Shown here: positions 45,144-55,728 of the stretch, piece after piece | Layout of the letters: the number at the start of each line of letters is the position of its first letter | How positions within the stretch are numbered: position 1 is the stretch's first letter | Translations under genes and position numbers: made by a program | Notes under the pieces: generated by a model | The model's input: the letters and a program-made list of their open reading frames with translations, nothing else | Databases searched by the model: none | Told to the model about the DNA's origin: nothing | Assembly: GCA_029339195.1 (NCBI GenBank) | Contig: JAPTJF010000366.1 | Location: 1-64,000, forward strand | Length of the DNA: 64,000 nt | Reading direction: 5' to 3' | From: Micractinium sp. NFX-FRZ | Lineage: Eukaryota; Chlorophyta; Trebouxiophyceae; Chlorellales; Chlorellaceae

Positions 45144-48100
45144 CCACACGCCGCGCAGTGGACTCCGACAGTCACCAGCATTCACCCTCCAAGCGGCCCC
45201 GCCTCCTGGACACAATTAACATGACGAACGCCGATCCACCGATCGCGCAGCGCAGCCCGGGGCTGAAGCCGGCACGCAGCGACGACGCGGCGGCGGCAGC
45301 AGCGGCGGCGGCGGCCCGAGCCGCCGGCGCTTTGGGCCGAAGCGGCCTCGTTGACCGCACTCAGTACATTCGGCTGCTGGAGCAGGCACTCAGCTCGCTG
45401 GGTTTTGATGATGTGGCGACCCAGCTGGAGCGTGCCTCTGGCGTCACCAGCCAGCCAGCCCAGGTGGGACGGCACATCTGTGTGTCCGGGAGCAGCTGTT
45501 TTGTGTTGCCCAAGCGGCACCTGCCTGCTGCACACGCTTGCTGCTTGACAAGCCCAGCAGCGCTCAATGCTTGCACTGGAGACGCCCTGCCCTGCTGCCT
45601 CAAGGTTCCCCTGCATGCTGCGCCGCGCTGCCGCTGCTGTGCACAGGTGAACAAGCTGCAGCGGGCGGTACTGGCCGGGGACTGGGCTGCGGCCATCCAA
45701 TACGTGAGCCAGCTGGACCTACAAGGCACGCACGCCCTGCAGGTGAGAGCCGCCCGCCTGGCTCGGAGCAGTTGTTTGCCCGGCCGCACGCCTACGTGCC
45801 TGCCTGGTCCAGCTACCAACTTGCCTGCTTCAACCTATGGACTGCTGACTTGCGCGGCTGCTGCCGCAGCTACCCAGCCAGCTGTCCCCACCTTGACACC
45901 CACCCAGTGGGTTGCGTGCCTGTTTGTGCAGGCTGGCTGCTGCTGCTGATGGCTGTCGTGTCAGCAGGCTACTCGCGTGCCCGCCCGCTGCAGGAGACTC
46001 ACTCACTTGCTTGCTCGCCGTAGAGCATGCATCTGACACGCCGACACGCCTGCTCCTCAATCGCCACCCACGTTTCTCTAAATCACGCTCCCCTCCCTCC
46101 CTCCCATCCTGCTTTCAACCTTTTAATCTGCAGGAGGCGCAGTTTCTGATCCTAGAGCAAGCCTTCATAGAGGCACTGCAAGCCGGGGACTCCCCTGCAG
46201 CCCTGTCCTGCCTGCGCGACCAGCTGACGCCTCTGGGTGTGCACCCGCAGCGCCTGCACCAGCTGGCAGCCTGCCTGATGAGCGGGCACCAGGCGGCCGC
46301 TGAGCTGGCAGCGGATACGGAGCGGCAGTCGGACTCGCCGCCCTGCGACGCGCGGCAGCACGTGCTGCGCCGCCTTCAGGCAAGCCGCCACTGCGGGGCT
46401 TGGCAGGATGGCCAGGGCTGGGCAGGCTGGCGGGGCAGTTGGTGCGAGGGCGTGCTGGGCGCTGTTGCTGCCCTTCCTAGCTCATGCAGCACAGGGCCCG
46501 CTTCATGGTTTGAGCCGCTGCACTAGCCAGCTTTGCGGCATTTCGCGCTGCCTTCAACTGTGGGCGCCTGTGCACGGCACGCCCACCGTTCCAGCATGCT
46601 TTTTTAAGTACCCCTCGCCTGGAACCATGCCCCCTGCAGGCGGTCGTCCCTCCTGAGCTGATGCTGCCTGAGCGGCGGCTGGAGGAGCTGGTGGAGCAAG
46701 CCCTGGAGGCCCAGATCAACGCCTGCCGCTACCACAACTCCCCGGGCGTGTGCCCCTCCCTGCTGTCAGACTACAGCTGCGGCACGGAGCAGATCCCCAC
46801 ATGCACCACGCAGGTGCTTGTGATGTGGTTTTGCTTTGCTTCTCTAGGTTGGGAAGGGTGGGTTAAATGTGTCAAAGGGAAATGGGTTGTGCTGTGGTTT
46901 GTTGAGATTGGTGCTGTGGGGTATGGGGGGGACTGGATTGCCGCTGAGCAGGCCCCAATGTGCAAGACATAGTTAGGGGCGCTACAGCCACCACGCCTGC
47001 CGACGCTGCCAAGTGCATGGTTGCGGTTGGGTGGCGGGCGGGCCAGCTTGTGTTGCTGGTGCTGTTGGAGCGGCGGAGAGTGTCATGCCAATCTACAAGG
47101 AAGCGTGCAGCGCTGCCCACATGCCCCCCCCCGCCACCCTGCCCCCACCCCACCATTGTCATCTGGCGCCCAGTTGCCTTCAACAAACTCTCCCCTGCCC
47201 CCCACCCCACTCCCCCGCCTGCCAGGTGCTGCTGGACCATTCCGACGAGGTGTGGCATCTGCAGTTCTCTCACGACGGCCAGATGCTGGCCTCCTGCGGG
47301 AAGGATCAGACCGCCATCATCTGGGAGGTGCAGCGCAGCAGGCACAGCAGCAGCGGCAGCAGCCCAGGGGGAAGCAGCAGCCCAGGCGGCGGCGGCAGCG
47401 GCGGCAGCCGGAGCGGTGGCAGCATTGTGACAAAGCGGCACGTGCTGCGGGGGCACAGCGGGCCCATTGCCTTCCTCTGCTGGAGCCCGGACGACTCCAA
47501 GCTGGCAACCTGCGGTGAGGCGGGGGCAGGCAGGGGAGCAGGCAGTGAGGCTTGCAGGCGCCTCTCTCTCACTACCTGGCCCGGAAGATGGCAGCTCAGC
47601 CCCCAAGCCTGGTGCCTGCTCTCGCCGGTGCCGCTTGGCGCACATGCTGTTTGGAGGCGCAGCGTACGGGGTGCCCATACCACCCACCAGACTGCGTCAC
47701 CCAGCATCAACCCGACGCCCCCGCCTCGGCCCCCTGCTCCCACTACACCGCTGCCGCCCCCCTGCCAGCTCTGCCGCTCCTCTGCTGGCGCTGCGCTGCA
47801 TGTCAGGACGCACTCTTGTCTGTGATGATGTCAGAACTGTCACCAACAGAAACTGGTATCTGCCCATGCTGCAGGCCAGGACGCGCTGCGCCTGTGGGAC
47901 ACAACCTCGGGCAAGTGCCTCTCCGTCTTCCAGCACCACAAGGAGCCAGTCACCTGTGCCGCCTGGTTCCCAGACGGACAGCGCCTGGTTACGGGCAGCC
48001 ACGACAAGCAGGTGCGGTCTGGGGGCCAGGTGCGGTGGTCCGGGGCAGGGGGTGGGCTGGCTGGTGCAGGCGACGGAGGGCGGGCTGTTCCCCTGCTGCT

Positions 48101-49866
48101 CCGGTACAACTGCCTGTATGCAACAGCCTGCTATTTTGCACTGCCCGCTCTCTGTGCCGCTCCCGCGCCCCGCCTGCCATGCGCCCCTGCGCCGCACCCC
48201 CCCCCCGTTGCTCACCATCCCGCCCCCTGCCCGGCCGCAGCTGTGCATTGTGAGCCTGGATGGGACGGTGGAGCGGCAGTGGCGCATCCAGCGCATTCAG
48301 GAGGTGCTGGTGGCAAAGGGCGGGCGATACATCCTGGTGAGGCGGGGAGGGGCAGTCTTCGGCGGGCACGCTAGGTCTGCAGTGCAGGATTTGTGTGAAT
48401 GGACATCAACTTCCACACGCCAGCACTGGTTGTGGTCTTGAGAAAGCCCCTGAAGGCTGACTTGCGTGCTTTCGTGCCTACGCTCGCTGCTTCTTGCTCC
48501 CCTCCCACCTCTTCCGGCCCGCTCGCACGCAACCTCCCCCCTTCCCGTCGCCCCTCCTCCCCCTCCTCCCCCTGCTTGCCTCGCCCCGCCAGGCCACCAC
48601 GTGCGAGCGCAAGGTGCGTGTGTACGACCTGCAGGAGGACACAGAGAGCTACATACCGGAGGCGGAGCCCCTCATATCCATGTCCCTCTCCCGGGACGGC
48701 CGCTACCTGCTGGTCAACCTCACCTCCAACTCGATGCACCTGTGGGACTGCGGGGAGGCGGCCGGCCAGCTGCGCATGCCCTCCATGCCCTGCGCAGCCT
48801 ACAACGGCGCCAGCGTGAGTGAGGTGCACTGGGCGGCTGCAGTGCATGAGCGCGCGCAGAGAGGGGGGAGGTGTGCCACGTGTGCAGCTGCTGCCAGCGC
48901 ATTGCGCTCCTGGCGCTTGGCCCCCTACCACTCCCGCTCACTGCTGCCCCTGCTGCTCTCCCGCTGCTGCTGCTGCTGCTGCAGGACAAGCAGAGCCGGT
49001 TTGTGGTGCGCTCGTGCCTGGGTGGGCTGGACGACCGCTTTGTGCTGACGGGCAGCGAGGAGTGCCGCGTATATGTGTACCACCGCGCCACAGGTGTGCC
49101 CACTCAACCCTTGTGCTTGCATGCATATACCCTGCTTTGTGTGTTTGAGGGTGGGGAAACAGGCTGACCTGCAGAGGAAAGTGCAGCGTGCATGCGTGCC
49201 ATCGGCTGGCACACGCGACGGCTGGATTTGCTGTCTGGCATGCCCCGCTGGCTAGGCTGCCACGGGCGAATGTGTTGGCGCGGTTATTCCTCCTCTGCAG
49301 CACAGCGTGCTCAACGCCCCTGCGTTGCGCCTGCCGCCCCTGCTTCCTGTTGGTTGGACGGCGTGCAGGGGAGCGGCTGCTGTCCCTGGAGGGGCACAGC
49401 GGCACCGTCAACTCGGTGGCCTGGAACCCGGCAGGTGCGGCTGTACCCTTACATAGCTTATGCCTGCCTTGTTTAGCTAGCTCGACTGCCTGTGGGGTCC
49501 CAGTTTCTCTGGGGGGGAGGAGGGAGAGGTGCGGGTTTGGCCGGGGCTGGTCATTGCATCTGGCGCCAAGTATGTTGGGGGCAGAGGGTGCTGCGGCGTG
49601 GGCCAGCGGGGCTGTCGGTGCGTTTCACAATGCCGGATAGCCATCCGGGCAGCCATTGGGTGGTGCCCACTTGCCTGCCGCCCTTCCTCTGGCTGCCCAT
49701 CTGCCTAACGTCCTGCTGCCCCGTTGCCCCACCCCCCCCTGCAGACCCCCACATGTTTGCCAGCGCCAGCGATGACAAGTCGATTCACATCTGGCAGACG
49801 CCGCCTCACCCCGCAGCGGCAGGCGCAGGTCCGGGGGGCGTGGTGCTGCAGGCCGCCACGCAGTGA
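45140..49866 (+). CDS. WDR26/Gid7-like LisH-CTLH-WD40 protein
   Basis: Eleven exons close in phase (1881 bases, 626 residues): 45140-45463, 45647-45742, 46134-46379, 46640-46813, 47226-47514, 47875-48011, 48241-48336, 48593-48814, 48985-49093, 49369-49434 and 49745-49866. The N-terminus has a basic patch (SPSKRPRLLD) and Ala repeats. Then come LisH (VDRTQYIRLLEQALSSLGFD), CTLH (FLILEQAFIEALQAGDSPAA) and a WD40 propeller beginning LLDHSDEVWHLQFSHDGQML and ending SASDDKSIHIWQ. WDR26/Gid7 is a subunit of the CTLH/GID E3 ubiquitin ligase. A Gly/Ser insertion interrupts the first blade (after WEVQRSRH). An in-frame ATG at 44942 would add 66 residues lacking domain features, so 45140 was preferred. 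Intron 3 uses a GC donor. Confidence 0.92.
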
Positions 49867-50195
49867 CCCACTCTACTGCCGCACAGCGCCGGCAACAGTT
49901 GTACCGCCCGCTCGCTTGCGCTCCCCAACCCATGAGCACCGCACACAATTGATTTTCACAGCCTGCTCTGCCTCTGAGTTTCATGCGTTGCCCCTGTACA
50001 TCAGTGCACATCCCCATGCACATCTGCTGTTGTAACTCTAGCCCCCAGGCCTCCGCAACTATGAATTGCACATGCCGCTCGGCGCCCCACAGCGCCGTGC
50101 ACAGCGTCTTAGCGCCGGCGCAGCCCTGGGCCCGCGTCTGGGCAGCTTGCCTTTAACCCCACCGCCTTTACCCGTGATCAGCGACCACCAGAACC
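49867..50195. other. Short intergenic region
   Basis: 3' UTR of the WDR26-like gene with TGTAA at 50031-50035, then about 160 bp of promoter for the SGNH gene in the same direction. No exon seen. Confidence 0.55.
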
Positions 50196-53100
50196 ATGGG
50201 GGCCGCGCTGGGCAAGCCGCAGCGGCTGCCGCCCTCCTGCTGGTTGCTATTGGGCGTGGTCGTCGGCCTGCTGTTCGGCGGGCAGTTCTTCAGCTGCCGC
50301 TATGTCTCAATGTGCCCACAGCAGCAGAAGTACGTCGGCAGCAACGGCGCCGCGGATGCAGCAGGCGCAGCCTTCTCCTCGTTCGTTTACCCCACCTGGC
50401 CCGTCAGCGAGCTGCCGCCCACGGTAGGAGTGCGGCCGCCGGCTTGCAGGCCTGCGTGGCGGCGCGGGGCCGTTGAGTGGCGGCGGCGGTTGCGTACCCG
50501 GGCTTTGCAGCTTCGCTGCGATCGCGGTGCCTGCACCAGTGCATGCACCCTCATTCAATGGCTATATTCAATTTGTATCGTCCCCCGCTGTTCTTCAACC
50601 ACACTTGCTGCCGCCCGCTGCTGCCCGCCTGCCTGCCGTGCAGCCGACGTTCCCGGGGCCGCCAAAGAGCAAGAAGCAGGCTGTGAATGAGGCATGGCTG
50701 TGGGGCTACGTGCCAGCACTCGACCCGCGCGGTCTACAGCGGGGCCTGCTGCACCACGGCGACCCCGCACGCATGCGGAGAGCAGTGGACAAGCTGCTGC
50801 GTGGAGAGAAGACAGTGGTGGCAGCGGTGGGAGGCAGCATCTCAGTGGGACGAGGTTCGGCCACGCAGGTGGGTGGGTGGCGGCAGTGGTGGGTGCAGCA
50901 GCAGCAGGCTGGCAGCATGCAGCAGTGGAGATGCGTGGGGTTATTGCACTTTGTGGGATTTGCAGCGCAGGAGTGCTCGGCACTGCCCTGCCGTGTTGCA
51001 GCTCAGGCCGCCTGGCTGCCGTGCGTGTCACACACTCTTTTAATATGGAACTGCAGCCTGCAAACAGCTCAAGTGCTATGGGGCTCGGCGTCGGCAGCAT
51101 GTGGCGGCAGCATGCATCACCTGAGCTCTGCCTTTTGCCTGTCCTGTGGTGTCAACTTCTGCAATGCAAGGGGCAGCCCACCTGCCCTGGCTACTTCTCT
51201 GCTGCCTGCCTGTGTGGGTGGCTGGCGGACATGGACCAATCAGGGGCCATGTCTGCCTGCACTTGCTGCTGCAGGGCAAGGGCATCGACACCGAGTGGCC
51301 CTCCTACCTGGACCAGTTCTCGGCCTGGCTCCAGGCCGCCTTCCCCGCCTCCCGCCCCACCCTGGTCAACAAGGCGCAGAGCGGCTCAACCTCCAACATC
51401 TTTGACGCCTGCGCAGAGGCCATGGTCCCAAAGGTGGCTAGCTAGGGGGGGCAGAGCTTTGGTGGGGGCAGGGGGCCAGTGGGGCTTGCGGGCGCCAGCC
51501 ATCAGTGCCTGCCCCAGTGGGCACTGCGGCCTTGGCCTGTAAATTTAGCGTCACATGGTGACATATCGATTGAACACACCATGTGACTCTTCTACTGAAG
51601 CATGACAACATCCTTGCCTGCCCCCCAACAGGACGCCGACATCGTGGTTGTCGAGTTTGCGATGAACGACGGCACCCAGGTGGACTGCGCCCGCGACGGC
51701 TCCGGCACCGTCCCCGCCCGCGCCTCCTTTGAGCGCCTGCTGCGCAAGCTGCAGGCGCTGCCCAACCGCCCCGCCGTGGTGGTGCTCAACTCGTACAGCT
51801 TCATCCGCGGCGCCATGGGGTCGTACCTCAAGGTACTGCCCACACTGCTGGCACTACGCGGTTGTGCTTGCAGTGGCACTTGCTGTGGGCCGCTGTCCTG
51901 CGGCTGGCGTGTGAACACGGTGCGTGCACCCTGCCGAGCGAGTTTGCCCACGTGGCCCCCCCTGCAGAACGCTGAGAACGAGATGTCCATCATTGCCGCC
52001 TACTACGGCCTGCCCACGCTGTCGGTGCGGGCCGCAGTGTTCCACCAGATGCTGCGCAACCAGCGGGGCTACCGGGTGGGTGGGCAAGGCGGGCGGGTGG
52101 ATGGCCTGCGACGGCTTCACTCGGGGTGCGCAGCCTTGGGTCCAATGTGCAGCGGGGACTTTGCAAAGTTCTATTCACCCCAACCCTCGGCCTCCTCATC
52201 ACACCTCCTGTCACTCCCCTCCCACCTTCACCCCTCATCCATAACACCTCGTCTCTGCCACCTTGCCCTCCGCCCAGATGAGACGGACCGTATGCACATT
52301 GAGGTGCCTGCCAACAGCGGCGCCCCCCCCCTTTGCAAATCTCGACCCCGCCAGCCTACAACGTAAGCCGCACCCCCACACTGCAGGTGGACCGCGTGCG
52401 CACCGAGGTGCCTGCTGAGGACGACCCCGAAGAGCTCTTCCTCTTCGACATCTCACACCCCTACGGCCCCACCGGACACAGGCAAGCAGGCAGCGCAGCA
52501 ACACCTGCACCTTTGCACTGGGCAGGCATTGCAGCACTGTTCGGGGCACGCCTGGTCACTGCACTGCAGGCGCCCCTGTGGATGATGCTCATGAGCCACT
52601 GCTGCCCGGCATGCCAGGGCTGCTTGGCAGGGTTTGCATGCTGTGCCAGCTATGCCACGCTGTGCTGTGCAGCTGTACGTTGGAGCTGGTAATTAGCTGA
52701 TGGCGCGCTGACCTGACGGGCATGCTGTGCTGTGCCGTGCTGTGCTGTGTTGTGCCGTGCGGTGCAGGTACATGGCAGAGCTGCTGATTGGGCTCACCCA
52801 GCTGACGGCGGGGTCCCTGTCGGCCAGGCCGCTGCTGGGGGAGGAGCATGAGGTAGCAGGGGAGGCGCTGCCGCCACCCATCATCCCGGGCAATTATGAC
52901 AAGAAGGCAGCCTCCTGCTCCATGAACGTGAGGGGGGCAGGGGTCTGACACAGCGCCAGAGGAAGAGTTTTGCGCTGTGGTCAACCTCTCGAAAAGTTGT
53001 CAGCCTGTCGAATGTTATGCATATTGTGCTCTCACACCCTGCTCTGGCTGCCCCCTTCGTCCTTGGCATTGCAGCGCGCCTTTGAGACTGTGGTGGTGGA

Positions 53101-55071
53101 GAAGAAGGGGTTCAAGTGGGTGAACGAGCGGCCGGACGCGGAGAGCGAGAACGACGAGAAGTGGGGGTGGATTGGGGGCAAGCCGGGCGACTATGTGGTG
53201 CTGGGCCTGGACTCGCGCAGCGCCAGCGACGGCGCCGGGGAGGGGGCTAGCCTGGGTGAGTGCGAGGACGGGAGGGTGGCGAGAGAGAGGGAGAGCAGGA
53301 GCGAGGCGGTGCTTGGTCCGGACTTGTGCAGGCCCTCTCATGACCTGGCAGTCGCACCAGCAATGGCGTTGGGGTGCTCGTGGGGTGTGGTGATGTCATG
53401 AAGGGTGGGTGACTTGGTTGCATAAGGGGCGCGATTTTGAGTGGTACAGTGGGCACCACAGGCGTCGTGCGACTGGGCAGTACCGAATTGCTGGCCAAGT
53501 TGGTGCTTTTTGCTCCCAGTCTCCGCCCCCACCCCTGCCCCACCCCTTCCGCGCACTGCCCCGCTCCGCCCCGTGCAGAGGACGTGCTGCTGCCGGTGCT
53601 GAACCACCGAGCGCGCGAGATCCTCGACTCGTACAACCACCTGCGAGACCCCGTCACTGCGCCCCTCAACGTGTCGGCCATCCTGGCGGGGCAGCCAGAT
53701 GCAGGTGCGGCCAGCCAGGCACCGGGCACAAAGCACATGCCTGGGTGCACAAGCAGAGCGGTGTGCTGCATGGGGGGCAGCGAGCTGGGTCTCTGGTCAC
53801 TGCAAGGGCGTGCCCCTGTGCACCCTGGTGTGAGGATTTGGTTTCAACCGGTGCATCCCGCCATGACACCCCACCGTGGCACCTCGACCAGCGTGCATTT
53901 CTTGTATGCCCCCCTTCCTGCAGAGGCGGAAAGCAAGGAGGAGGAGGCGGCCAAGGCGACGGACAGCCAGAGCCAGATCCTGATTGGGCACCTGGCCAGC
54001 TACGAGGTTGGTTTGCAGCCCACGTGGCATACCCGACTGTGCCGGACAGGCAGCAACAAGTCGGGTCCTAGTGCGGCATGTGGGCGCCTGCCAGGAGCTT
54101 GTGGGTCCTGTGTCGCAGCACCGTGCCCCCTTATCGATCTCTGCTCCCATCGGCGTGTGCTCCCCGTGCAGGGCATGGGGCGAGCCAAGGTGCAGTGCAT
54201 CAGCGGGTGCACCTGCGAGGCGAATGTGCTGGACGGGTGGTGGGAGCGGCACGCCTCGCTGCAGGTCATGCACACCATCAGGGTGAGTGAGTGACATATC
54301 TTGTGGAATGGATTGCTGCTGGTCTGCAGGGCGGGGGGATGCCTGTGTGGCACCGAGGCCCAGGGTTGGGGTGATCGGTGAGGCTGCCGGTCATGCATGC
54401 GGACCATCCGTGGTGGCGGCAGCAGGGTGGGTGGATGCCAAGGCACACGGATGAACACAGTGCACAGGGGACGACACAGAATGCGCAGGGCAGCTGGGCA
54501 TATGTCAGGCCCCAAGATGGAGCGCCGTGAGCGTCCTCACATGCACCCTCTTGCGCATGTGAGCGTCCTTGCACCCTCTTGCGCATGTGAGCGTCCTTGC
54601 ACCCTCTTGCGCATGTGAGCGTCCTTGCACCCCACCTCGCCTGCCGGCGTGCCCCGCCCCCTGCCCCCAGGTGTCTGAGCACCCCAAGTGCCGCCTGAAG
54701 CTGACTGTGCTGGAGGACAGCAGCGGCAAGGGCAAGGCGGCTGGGCACAAAGTCAAGCTGACCGCGGCGCTGGTGCTGGCGGGCACCTCGACAGAGGGGC
54801 TCAGCAAGCCTGGCAGGTGCCTATGGATGGGGGCAGGGCAGGGCAGGCCGATGTTTGGGGGGCGCAGGCGGGGCCAGTGGGCAGGCTGGGGAGTTGGGGC
54901 AGGGCAGGGCACAGCTGGCCGCATGCAGCACTGCTGCCTGCTGCTGTGCATGCGGTATTTCGGGCAAGCAGGAGCGCTGTATGGAGAGCATGGTTGAGCT
55001 GGTCTGACCTGTGTGCTGCTGCCTTCTCCCGCGCCGCCACGCCTTGCAGGTTGTCGGCCATTGCTCGGTAG
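50196..55071 (+). CDS. Membrane-anchored SGNH-hydrolase-like protein
   Basis: Thirteen exons close in phase (1845 bases, 614 residues): 50196-50423, 50644-50868, 51275-51433, 51632-51832, 51968-52075, 52387-52481, 52768-52927, 53075-53255, 53579-53704, 53924-54006, 54172-54282, 54671-54816 and 55050-55071. A single N-terminal span (CWLLLGVVVGLLFGGQFF) follows a short basic head, as in type II Golgi proteins. The SGNH blocks are VVAAVGGSISVGRG (Ser about 141, GGS instead of GDS), VEFAMNDG (Asn216) and FDISHPYGPTGH (Asp328, His331). The C-terminal part has a Cys-containing segment (KVQCISGCTCEANVLDGWWE) and a beta-rich stretch. An O-acyl esterase or acetyl transferase acting on wall or glycoprotein sugars is plausible; the substrate is unknown. 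Intron 6 has a GC donor. Confidence 0.82.
52275..52425 (+). repeat. Echo of exon 6 start in intron 5 of the SGNH gene
   Basis: GACGGACCGTATGCACATTG followed by AGGTGCCTGC at about 52281-52312 parallels the exon 6 start TGGACCGCGTGCGCACCGAG and GTGCCTGC at 52388. It is preceded by its own CGCCCAG acceptor. Confidence 0.65.
54535..54635. repeat. 28-bp minisatellite, about 3.5 copies
   Basis: GCACCCTCTTGCGCATGTGA followed by GCGTCCTT repeats in tandem in intron 11 of the SGNH gene, ending shortly before the acceptor of exon 12. The repeats are nearly perfect, so the array is young. Confidence 0.9.
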
Positions 55072-55728
55072 CGGCGTGCGGGCGACCCGGCCATGGCGGC
55101 ACAGGTCAGGGCTGCCAGCCGATCTAGCCTGGATTTGATTTCCCCTTCAAGTACTGTAACATTTCATTGAGCCAGGCATGAATCCCAAGGGTTGAAACAA
55201 AGGAGCACGGAGGTAGGGGACGGAGGCGCGCCCTGGAAGCGGTGCCCTCCTGGCCCCACAGCACAACGGTCCTGGCTGCAGCAGATGTCGCAGGCGTGCG
55301 CAGACAGGATGGCCCTCTCCCAGCCGGAGCACTTTGTATCCATTGCACTGTGCTCACACGTGTGCACTGCGGCCTCGAAACTGACAAATGTACGCAAGGC
55401 CTCACCCGCTGAGGTTAGGGCCTGACCTCCGAGTCCGTCCAATTCATACTTGCATCATGACTCCGTAACCTCATGTGATCTTGCTTCAACCAGAACGTTG
55501 ACATCGAATCAAATGGACAGGCAGAAGTCACGCAAGCAAAGCTGCCGCTGTCGCTGCACCCACGGGGCACCGGTTGCCGTCGACGCCCGGCACCGCCAGC
55601 ACCCACCAGCTGCCTCCCCCCTGTTGCGCTGCCGTCGCTTCAACCAGCTGTGCTCCCCTGTGCTGCTGCGCGCCACCCATGCCAGCAACCGGGCTTAGAG
55701 GAGTCTTCAAGGCGCAAACCGGCCACGC
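55072..55728. other. Convergent 3' region
   Basis: Lies between the stop of the SGNH gene and the stop of the TBL2-like gene on the other strand. TGTAA at 55155-55159 (plus) fits the SGNH gene. No minus-strand TGTAA was seen for the TBL2-like gene. No supported exon. Confidence 0.5.
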
